NCBI GenBank assembly: GCA_910577665.1 | Contig: CAJTOJ010000056.1 | Location: forward strand, 1-12,850 | DNA length: 12,850 nucleotides | Direction of reading: 5' to 3' | Source: an uncultured Acetatifactor sp. | GTDB taxonomy: Bacteria > Bacillota > Clostridia > Lachnospirales > Lachnospiraceae | Shown here: piece by piece, positions 1-5,353 of the stretch | How the letters are laid out: every line of letters starts with the position of its first letter | Position numbering within the stretch: position 1 is the first letter of the stretch | Notes under the pieces: generated by a model | What the model was told of the DNA's origin: nothing | The model's input: the letters and a program-made list of their open reading frames with translations, nothing else | Database searches by the model: none | Translations under genes and position numbers: made by a program

Positions 1-558
1 TAATAGCGCACCGCCCGCATTGTATGATTTATGGTTGGCTTTTCATAACAGTTCAAAGATGCCATGAAATCCAAAACGTCTTTGAGAGACAGTGTATCTA
101 AAGAAGCAATGTTCTTCCTGCTTAAAAACGCAAAAAAGCGCTCCAGATATAAACTGAAAATCTTATTTGATTTTTTTATTATCCCGATATCTTCTCGATG
201 GGAAATATATGCTTCTGCGCTATATCTAAATCCCTCTGGGAAAGTGTACGCTCTTTTATCCATGGCAAGATAAAGAACTACATTTCCTGAACGCTGGTAT
301 TCTGCCAAAACATTTATACAACGGGAATAGGCTGTACACCATTTTTTTCAACGCTATCTTAGATGACATAGAATAATGGTCTTCTAAAAACTGTAATCCA
401 AAATCCATGCTGAAAGAATCAGTACCTTGTTCGTGGGAGTAGAGCAAAAGCTGTTTTGTAAGAGTTTTAAATACTTTTTGGTAATAGCTGGATGCACCTG
501 CCTGTACGAGTGCTTCCCCGGTTTGGTTGATCAGTTGCTGTAAAGTTGATTTTTCCAT
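1..558 (-). pseudogene. Tyrosine recombinase/integrase, N-terminal part, frameshifted and cut by window edge
   Basis: Reading leftward from ATG 558-556, the first 85 or so residues resemble the SAM-like core-binding N-terminus of site-specific tyrosine integrases common in Lachnospiraceae, with the stretch FLEDHY near residue 58. The frame then ends early, with its stop at 256. In the +1 frame the same strand continues without a stop from about 302 to the window edge. That frame reads EYQRSGNVVLYLAMDKRAY, then FPEGFRYSAEAYISHRED, then a long helical segment. This is what the family shows next. Removing one base at about 303 restores FGEYQRSGN across the junction, so a single inserted base broke the gene or is an assembly error. 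The catalytic domain (R..HxxR..Y) would lie outside the window. An SD of GAGGAGG (567-573) precedes the start. The gene is AT-richer than its right neighbour and is divergent from it. The family call rests on remembered sequence similarity and is fairly secure; activity of the present copy is doubtful. Confidence 0.78.
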
Positions 559-566
559 CGTGCGTT

Positions 567-573
567 CCTCCTC
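567..573 (-). promoter_or_regulatory. Ribosome binding site of the integrase
   Basis: GAGGAGG on the minus strand, 8 nt before the ATG at 558. It supports this start and shows that the broken gene still keeps translation signals. Confidence 0.7.
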
Positions 574-587
574 GATCAGCAGGATGC

Positions 588-595
588 AAGGAGGG
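588..595 (+). promoter_or_regulatory. Ribosome binding site deciding a TTG start
   Basis: AAGGAGGG is the only strong SD upstream of the membrane protein. It lies about 10 nt before an in-frame TTG at 605, while the first downstream ATG (632) has no SD. This favours the TTG start. Confidence 0.5.
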
Positions 596-604
596 CGTAT
601 CGTT

Positions 605-1165
605 TTGCGTTTGTCCGGGCATCCTGTTTTTATGAAGAAAAGACGGGATTTTGATTACTATGTGCTATTGTTTTTCTGCCTGGCCTTTGTGGGATGGCTC
701 TGGGAGGTGCTGCTTTTTTTGCTGACAGACCATGCTTTTATTAACCGGGGGGTATACAGGGGGCCGTACCTTCCCATCTACGGGGTGGGAGGGGTGCTGC
801 TGTGTTTTCTGCTCAGAAGGTACCGTGGGAAGCCATTCCTGGTGTTTGCGCTGTCCATGGTTGTCTGTTCCGTGCTGGAGTACTTGACCAGCTATCTGCT
901 GGAGGTCCGCTGGGGGATTCGGTGGTGGGATTACAGCGGCCATGTCTTGCATGTCAATGGCAGGATCTGCCTGGCCGGGGCAGTGGTCTTCGGTCTGGGC
1001 GGGACGGGCCTGGTCTGTCTGCTGCTGCCTGCGTATGACAGGTTGTATGGGAAGCTGCCGGGGAAATGGAGGGGCGTCCTAAGTATTGTTCTGCTTCTCC
1101 TGTTCGTGGCAGATGCCACCTATTGTACCATGTCCCCCAATATCGGACAGGGGATTACATTTTGA
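605..1165 (+). CDS. Putative ABC-transporter type IV family (PF06541) membrane protein
   Basis: A small integral membrane protein of about 186 residues with five likely membrane segments. The first contains FVGWLWEVLLFLL, followed by NRGVYRGPYLPIYGVGG. Next come a helix with SVLEYLTSYLLE, the motif RWWDYSGH, the stretch NGRICLAGAVVFG, and a last helix near the C-terminus. GWLWEV, RGPYLPIYG, WWDYSG and NGRICL are the hallmarks of the PF06541 family, whose transport role is predicted only; no substrate is known. The open frame extends back to 527, but codons before 605 overlap the divergent integrase start. The SD at 588-595 points to TTG 605. ATG 632 (MKKRRDFDYYV) is the alternative and would give 177 residues with the same helices. 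The gene appears monocistronic, and a large hairpin starts 5 nt after its stop. Confidence 0.8.
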   Translation: MRLSGHPVFMKKRRDFDYYVLLFFCLAFVGWLWEVLLFLLTDHAFINRGVYRGPYLPIYGVGGVLLCFLLRRYRGKPFLVFALSMVVCSVLEYLTSYLLEVRWGIRWWDYSGHVLHVNGRICLAGAVVFGLGGTGLVCLLLPAYDRLYGKLPGKWRGVLSIVLLLLFVADATYCTMSPNIGQGITF

Positions 1166-1169
1166 TCTG

Positions 1170-1257
1170 GGTTACAGTTTACTCGTCAGCCAACATGGAG
1201 ACATCATATGTTTGCATGATGATTTCTCCATTAGTGCTGACGGAGGGAACAGTAACC
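1170..1257. repeat. 88-bp imperfect inverted repeat (long hairpin) with GTTAC termini
   Basis: The two halves are complementary over almost the whole length. GGTTAC, GTT, GTCAGC, ATGGAGA and ATCAT occur in order in the left half, and their complements occur in reverse order in the right half, ending AACAGTAACC. The loop is near 1210-1215. Its right terminus read on the minus strand, GGTTACTGTTC, matches the ends of the small elements at 1383 and 9856, but the interior differs. It begins 5 nt after the stop of the membrane protein and could act as its transcription terminator, although there is no T-run. No convincing target duplication was found around it. It may be a second subtype of the same repeat family or a structured RNA. 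Confidence 0.6.
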
Positions 1258-1294
1258 TAATACGATATAGATGAGCCGAAAAAGCAAGGAAATA

Positions 1295-1323
1295 TTGACG
1301 TGCAGTCATTTGTATCGTACAAT
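1295..1323 (+). promoter_or_regulatory. Sigma-A-type promoter, probably for the AI-2E transporter
   Basis: TTGACG (1295-1300) and TACAAT (1318-1323) are separated by exactly 17 nt. It lies about 270 nt upstream of the transporter start, with the small element at 1383-1491 in between, so the element would be part of the 5' leader. A hairpin of AATACAAGTA with TATTTGTATT overlaps and follows the -10. No nearer promoter was seen. Confidence 0.55.
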
Positions 1324-1373
1324 ACAAGTATGGATCCTGGTATTTGTATTTGGAAAGTGCTATTGTGCCAGCG

Positions 1374-1500
1374 GTTCATGATTTACTTACTGTTCACTCC
1401 GTTCACAGCAACAGGTGCGCAATGAATTGGGCAGAAACAGCCCATTTTGACGCATGAAAATGCCTCGTGGCACCACTCCGTGAACAGTAATGTTCATGAT
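1374..1500. mobile_element. MITE-like element (copy A) with 9-bp target duplication
   Basis: The element body (1383-1491, 109 bp) starts TTACTTACTGTTCAC and ends GTGAACAGTAAT, forming terminal inverted repeats of about 11 bp. It is flanked on both sides by the perfect 9-bp direct repeat GTTCATGAT (1374-1382 and 1492-1500), the expected trace of transposition. Read on the minus strand its interior aligns with the element at 9856-9968: CACGAGGCATTTTCATGCGTC against CGCGAGGTGCTTTCACGCGTC, then a shared GTTGCTG near the far end. It has no meaningful ORF and must be non-autonomous. It sits between a predicted promoter and the AI-2E transporter gene. The mobile nature is inferred from the TIR, the TSD and the second copy. 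Confidence 0.72.
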
Positions 1501-1594
1501 ACAAATCTGTGGGATAATAGGAAAATGTATATGGATAAGGTGACGGATGGAAAAGCATGCCGGTATCCTTATGGAGATAAGGGGGTAGATACAT

Positions 1595-2875
1595 ATGCAG
1601 TTTGAGCAGGATGAAAAGAGGAGATTGTGGCGGTATGTGACGGTGGGATTCCTGGTGCTGGCATTGGGTATCCTGTTTTTCTTTTTCTTGTTCCGCTTGC
1701 GGGAGATCGGAGACTGGATCCGGCGCATGAGGGCCATTCTGGTGCCATTTATCTATGGAGGGGTTATGGCCTATATGCTGCGTATGCCATGTAATTTCCT
1801 GGAAAAGCATCTGAAGAAGCGTATTTTTCGGAAGAAGCAGAAGCTGGCGGAGACTTTTTCCATTGTGGCAAGCTTGACAGTGGTGTTCCTGCTTTTGTAT
1901 CTGCTGGTGAATCTGGTGGCACCGCAATTGTTTGCCAGCATTTCTTCCATTGCTGTGATGATTCCCGGTGCGGTGGAGGATGCATCGAAATGGCTGGAGG
2001 CCAAGCTGGCAGATGATCCGGTGCTGGAGAATTATGTCCTTACGGCTATGGAAGGAATCGGCCAGAAGTTCCAGGCATGGGCCACAAAAGACCTGCTTCC
2101 CATGCTGGAGGGAATGGTGGGAGGCTTTGCCAGCACGGTGTCTTCTGTGGTGGCTATGCTGGCCAACCTGCTGATCGGGATGGTGGTCTGCATTTACACC
2201 CTAGCCTCCCGGAAAACCTTTGCAAGACAGGCCAGGGCAATGTTGTATAGTATCTGTAAGCCCAGGTGGGCAGATGCCATTCTGGCCGAAGTGGAGTATG
2301 CGGACCGGATGTTTGTGGGCTTTTTCAGCGGGAAAATCCTGGATAGTACCATCATTGGAGTATTGTGCTATGTGTTTTCCCTGCTGCTGGGGTTCCCAAA
2401 TGCCATGCTGGTCAGTGTTATCGTGGGCGTAACCAATGTGATCCCTTATTTCGGGCCGTACATCGGGGCAGTTCCTTCTGCATTGCTGATCCTAATGGTG
2501 GATCCGGTGAAATGTGTGTGGTTTGTTGTGTTCATCATTATCCTGCAGCAGTTTGATGGGAATATCTTAGGACCCAGACTGCTGGCTGGCAGCACAGGGC
2601 TGTCCGGTTTCTGGGTGTTGTTCGCGGTAACAGTATTCGGGGGGTTGTTTGGGTTCGTGGGGATCCTTACAGGGGTGCCGGTGTTCGCGGTGATCTATGA
2701 CCTGATCCGCAAGTTGGTGGTATATGGGCTGAAGCGGAACGGGAAGATGGAGATGCTGCTGGAAGAAGTGCCAGACTGTGGGGAGACTGCAGAAAAGGAG
2801 GATCAGGAGGGCGGGAAGCCGACACAGAATAAGGCAGGAAAGAAGAGGATCAGCTGGGGTAAGAGGGGAAGATAG
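1595..2875 (+). CDS. AI-2E family transporter (PF01594, YdiK/PerM-like)
   Basis: A 426-residue polytopic inner-membrane protein of the AI-2 exporter superfamily. Despite the name, members also carry other cargo such as Na+/H+ exchange, so the substrate is open. Visible features are a basic N-terminus, a hydrophobic helix near 14-34, and a second near 46-62 with PFIYGGVMAYMLRMP, where the family usually has PF..A...AY...P. A third helix lies near 85-110, followed by an amphipathic region (about 115-180) and five or so further helices. The family signature PNAMLVSVIVGVTNVIPYFG is followed by GPYIGAVPSALL and then QQFDGNILGPRL. The tail (about 380-426) is charged and low-complexity, rich in E, K and G. 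The start is supported by the SD AAGGGGG at 1579-1585. It stands alone, between an upstream promoter at 1295 and a strong terminator at 2918. Confidence 0.92.
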   Translation: MQFEQDEKRRLWRYVTVGFLVLALGILFFFFLFRLREIGDWIRRMRAILVPFIYGGVMAYMLRMPCNFLEKHLKKRIFRKKQKLAETFSIVASLTVVFLLLYLLVNLVAPQLFASISSIAVMIPGAVEDASKWLEAKLADDPVLENYVLTAMEGIGQKFQAWATKDLLPMLEGMVGGFASTVSSVVAMLANLLIGMVVCIYTLASRKTFARQARAMLYSICKPRWADAILAEVEYADRMFVGFFSGKILDSTIIGVLCYVFSLLLGFPNAMLVSVIVGVTNVIPYFGPYIGAVPSALLILMVDPVKCVWFVVFIIILQQFDGNILGPRLLAGSTGLSGFWVLFAVTVFGGLFGFVGILTGVPVFAVIYDLIRKLVVYGLKRNGKMEMLLEEVPDCGETAEKEDQEGGKPTQNKAGKKRISWGKRGR

Positions 2876-2917
2876 GCAACGGCAATGCGGAAGGGTACAA
2901 CATAGGTATAGAACTCA

Positions 2918-2954
2918 AACAATGCTTGACCTTGATGTTAGGTCAAGCATTGTT
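2918..2954 (+). terminator. Intrinsic terminator-like hairpin after the AI-2E transporter
   Basis: Perfect 14-bp stem: AACAATGCTTGACC (2918-2931) pairs with GGTCAAGCATTGTT (2941-2954) across a 9-nt loop. It is followed by a short AT-rich tail. It lies 42 nt past the transporter stop and is the natural end of that transcript. Confidence 0.75.
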
Positions 2955-2975
2955 ATTATGTGCAGAAACCAGTTT

Positions 2976-3107
2976 GTTACTGTTACAGCACGCCTTGAGA
3001 AACACCAGGTGTTTTCACACGCTCTTTGTGTAATGACCTAAGACAGGTGCACACAAAATGAGCGTACTTTGGTCATTTTGTGTGCATCCTGTTATTTTGT
3101 ACAGCAA
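2976..3107 (+). repeat. Diverged copy of the small TIR element (copy B)
   Basis: Begins GTTACTGTTACAGC and ends TTGTACAGCAAT, a degenerate form of the termini seen at 1383 and 9856. The left half aligns with the 9856 copy in the same orientation: AGGTGTTTTCACACGC then TTTGTGT, against AGGTGCTTTCACGCG then TTTTGTGT. The right half holds its own long hairpin (listed separately). ACCAGTT (2968-2974) and AACTGGT (3116-3122) form a perfect inverted pair just outside, so the ends may lie a little further out. No target duplication is visible, which fits an older insertion or a different subtype. Confidence 0.5.
3043..3092. repeat. 19-bp stem hairpin inside copy B, terminator-like
   Basis: ACAGGTGCACACAAAATGA (3043-3061) pairs with TCATTTTGTGTGCATCCTGT (3073-3092) with one bulged base and an 11-nt loop. 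The plus-strand tail TATTTTGT is T-rich, so it could act as a terminator insulating the PadR unit from upstream transcription. It could also be just the folding core of the repeat. Confidence 0.6.
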
Positions 3108-3146
3108 TGAACTGACAACTGGTCCGGGAATATCTGGTGAACACAC

Positions 3147-3175
3147 TTGACAAATAGATCGGAGGGTGATATATT
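3147..3175 (+). promoter_or_regulatory. Promoter of the PadR/DUF2812 pair
   Basis: Consensus -35 TTGACA (3147-3152), 17-nt spacer, -10 TATATT (3170-3175). This is the best sigma-A promoter in the window, about 80 nt upstream of the PadR start. Confidence 0.75.
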
Positions 3176-3184
3176 CCATATAAG

Positions 3185-3205
3185 ATATATCGCTTTCCGA
3201 TATAT
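3185..3205. promoter_or_regulatory. Probable PadR operator (inverted repeat)
   Basis: ATATATCG-CTTTC-CGATATAT is a perfect 8-bp inverted repeat with a 5-nt centre. It lies at or just past the expected transcription start of the PadR promoter. Related GATATAT half-sites flank it (3168-3190). A dyad of this size over the start point of a PadR gene fits autorepression; binding itself is inferred. Confidence 0.6.
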
Positions 3206-3253
3206 TAACAATGATATAAAGGCTTCAGCAGTAAGGCAAAGGAGAGTGGGAAT

Positions 3254-3595
3254 ATGGAGAAAAATATCCCCCTGACAGAGGCCATTTTCTATATTTTGCT
3301 GTCAGTGAGAAAGCCGAACCACGGTTATGGTATCATACAGGAGGTGGAAAAGCTCACGGGGGGACGTGTGGTGCTGGGACCGGGAACCCTTTATGGCGCG
3401 ATCCAGACCATGACGGCAAAGGGCTGGATCAATATCTACAGCCAGGAGAAGGAGTCCCGGAAGAAAAAGGAGTATCTGATCACAGAATCCGGCCGGGCAG
3501 TTTTTGAAGCGGAAAGGAAGCGGTTGCAGGAACTACTGGGGAATGCGGATCTGATGCGTACTGGGGAATGCAAGGGCGGAGGGGAAAGACAATGA
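3254..3595 (+). CDS. PadR family transcriptional regulator
   Basis: A 113-residue winged-helix DNA-binding protein of the PadR family (PF03551), a short subtype with little C-terminal dimerisation domain. Residues 5-85 form the wHTH: TEAIFYILLSVRKPNHGYGI, then VVLGPGTLYGAIQTM as recognition helix, then the wing ending in KKEYLITESGRAVFEAE. PHGYGI/GTLYGAI-type motifs are diagnostic. SD AAGGAG at 3239-3244, 9 nt before the ATG. Its stop overlaps the ATG of the DUF2812 gene (ATGA), implying translational coupling. PadR plus DUF2812 is a recurrent Firmicutes gene pair in which the regulator probably represses its own operon through the dyad at 3185-3205. The inducing signal is unknown. Confidence 0.92.
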   Translation: MEKNIPLTEAIFYILLSVRKPNHGYGIIQEVEKLTGGRVVLGPGTLYGAIQTMTAKGWINIYSQEKESRKKKEYLITESGRAVFEAERKRLQELLGNADLMRTGECKGGGERQ

Positions 3596-4305
3596 CAATA
3601 TTCAAGCTGATGGTGGATAAGGACAAGGAGACGGTATGGTTGAACGAGATGGCTGAAAAAGGGTTTGCCATGACAGGCTTTTGTGCGGGATTCTATTCCT
3701 TTGACCCCTGTGAGCCGGGAGAGTACATCTACCAGGTGGATATTACGGACGGGATGTTTAAGGCCAGCGAAGACTATAGGCAGTTTATGGCAGAGATGGG
3801 TGTGGAGATTGTGGCACTGTGGGGACTCTGGGTGATTCTGCGCAAAAAGACATCGGAAGGTCCCTTTGTGCTCTACACGGATGTGGAGACTACCATAGAG
3901 CATTACAAGAAGATACGGAAAGTATTTAAGACAGTAACGGTTGTGGAGATCCTTCTGTTTATGGTGGAAGCCTACTATGCCCTGGAAGAGGGGGTTGAAA
4001 TGGGGATTTGGGGAGTGCTGGTTCTCGGTGTCATGATCTGTGTACTGGCCCGCCAGGCTTTTCGCACCAACGAAATTATAGCGGAATTGTATGAGAGACA
4101 GGGAAGAGTGCCAGAGTGTGGCGGACTCAGAAGAGGGGGAATATCGAAACTGCTGGTTGTGGGGATGATCTTGAATGGGGGTGCCCTGCTGCTTTCGAAT
4201 TTCTATGGGCAGATGGTGCGTATGTTACTCCAGGTTTTGGCCTTCATCTTGATGCTGGTGGGGCTGTGGCAGACCTTCTGGTCGCAGGATGACAGGGCGG
4301 ACTGA
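3592..4305 (+). CDS. DUF2812 domain membrane protein, partner of PadR
   Basis: A 237-residue protein. Residues 1-108 are a soluble DUF2812 domain (PF11193): IFKLMVDKDKETVWLNEMAEKG, split here as IFKLMVDKDK plus ETVWLNEMAEKGF, then GEYIYQVDI, a WGLWVILRK strand and LYTDVETTIEHYKKI. Four hydrophobic helices follow, near 113-131, 138-153, 185-201 and 209-229. The topology suggests a cytosolic N-domain on a membrane anchor, as in membrane sensors or anti-factors, but no biochemical function is established. The longer frame from 3568 is rejected: the ATG at 3592 has SD GGAGGGG (3578-3584) and overlaps the PadR stop. A plausible model is that the protein senses envelope state and signals to PadR; this is inference from the pairing only. 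Confidence 0.88.
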   Translation: MTIFKLMVDKDKETVWLNEMAEKGFAMTGFCAGFYSFDPCEPGEYIYQVDITDGMFKASEDYRQFMAEMGVEIVALWGLWVILRKKTSEGPFVLYTDVETTIEHYKKIRKVFKTVTVVEILLFMVEAYYALEEGVEMGIWGVLVLGVMICVLARQAFRTNEIIAELYERQGRVPECGGLRRGGISKLLVVGMILNGGALLLSNFYGQMVRMLLQVLAFILMLVGLWQTFWSQDDRAD

Positions 4306-4325
4306 AAACTTATGCTTTTATCTGT

Positions 4326-4354
4326 TTGCACGAATGAGCGGTTTGGTGTAAAAT
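4326..4354 (+). promoter_or_regulatory. Promoter of the NYN-rarA unit
   Basis: TTGCAC (4326-4331), 17-nt spacer, TAAAAT (4349-4354), about 34 nt before the NYN-LOTUS start codon. No hairpin separates it from the DUF2812 stop at 4305, so some read-through is possible. Confidence 0.6.
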
Positions 4355-4387
4355 GGTATTAGATAAATCAGAAAAAGGAGAGTCATT

Positions 4388-5347
4388 ATGGAAGAAATCG
4401 CCGAGAGCATTTTTACCGATAGAATGCAGTTTGCCGTACTCATTGATGCAGACAATATCAGCTCTAAATATGCAGCTACTATTTTTGAGGAACTGGAGAC
4501 CTATGGTCTGTCTACCTATCGCCGGATTTACGGCAACTGGTCCAAGGGCAATGGCTGGGGAGAGGGGGTGCTGCTGGAATACTCCATTATGCCGGTGCAA
4601 CAGTTTTCCTATACCACAGGGAAGAATGCCACTGACATGGCTATGGTGATTGATGCCATGGATATTCTCTACAAGAACAAGGTACAGGGTTTCTGCCTTG
4701 TCACCAGCGACAGTGATTTTACCAGGCTGGCCATGCGGCTTAGAGAGGAGAACATGTTTGTGCTGGGTATGGGAGAGTCCAAGACTCCGGTGGCATTGAC
4801 CAGGGCCTGTAACAAATTCATTCACTTGAACCTGGTGGCAGAGCAGAACAAGGCCCTGGAGGAAAGTGAGGAAATCGAAGCCGGGTCCACCGAGGAGCAG
4901 AATGTGACACCCATCTCTGAGGTGCGTCAGGTGATCCTGGCGCTGCTCAATGAGAACGGTGGCAGGAAGGTGGACATGTCCCGGATCGGGAACCGGCTGA
5001 ACGATAAATTCACAGATTTTGATGTGCGCAATTACGGATATTCAAAGCTGGGCACTATGATTGATGAGGAGATGCCGGATCTGAGTGTAAAGAAGACCAG
5101 CACCCAACATTACGTGGAGCGTCAATCCAATCTGTCCAAAGAGGAGCTGGAGGCGGAGATCTGTAGGATGATCGTGAAAAGTGGTGGTCTGATAGACAAT
5201 CTGTCCACGCTGAATGATGACCTGCACAAGAAATACAAGCAGCTTGACTTCAAACAATTTGGATATAGCAGGATATCCAGCTTCCTGCGGAGCCTGAAAT
5301 CGGTGGATGTCCATGAGAACCAGGTGACGCTGCGGGGAAGGGATTGA
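4388..5347 (+). CDS. NYN (LabA/PIN-like) nuclease-type protein with two LOTUS/OST-HTH domains
   Basis: 319 residues. Residues 13-150 form a NYN domain (PF01936), a PIN-like fold usually tied to Mg2+-dependent RNA cleavage. Conserved acidic residues are visible: D20 and D22 in VLIDADN, D83 and D89 in ATDMAMVIDAMD, and D108 and D110 in TSDSDF. After an acidic linker (152-172) come two winged-helix OST-HTH/LOTUS modules, about 176-238 and 250-316. Each carries a helix ending in FGYSR/YGYSKLG plus SFL or TMI. LOTUS domains bind RNA, including structured or G-rich RNA in some systems, so a targeted RNase role is a reasonable inference. SD AAGGAG lies close to the start. The stop is 6 nt before rarA, so the two are almost certainly co-transcribed. 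Bacterial members are widespread but poorly characterised. Confidence 0.87.
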   Translation: MEEIAESIFTDRMQFAVLIDADNISSKYAATIFEELETYGLSTYRRIYGNWSKGNGWGEGVLLEYSIMPVQQFSYTTGKNATDMAMVIDAMDILYKNKVQGFCLVTSDSDFTRLAMRLREENMFVLGMGESKTPVALTRACNKFIHLNLVAEQNKALEESEEIEAGSTEEQNVTPISEVRQVILALLNENGGRKVDMSRIGNRLNDKFTDFDVRNYGYSKLGTMIDEEMPDLSVKKTSTQHYVERQSNLSKEELEAEICRMIVKSGGLIDNLSTLNDDLHKKYKQLDFKQFGYSRISSFLRSLKSVDVHENQVTLRGRD

Positions 5348-5353
5348 GAAGCT

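Noticed and set aside
1387..1927. Minus-strand ORFs of 116 and 174 codons near the AI-2E transporter
   Set aside because: They are antisense to the transporter and run through the repeat; the translations are low-complexity with no domain.
3436..3903. 155-codon minus-strand ORF across the PadR/DUF2812 junction
   Set aside because: It is antisense to two well-supported, translationally coupled genes and lacks a plausible start signal or domain.
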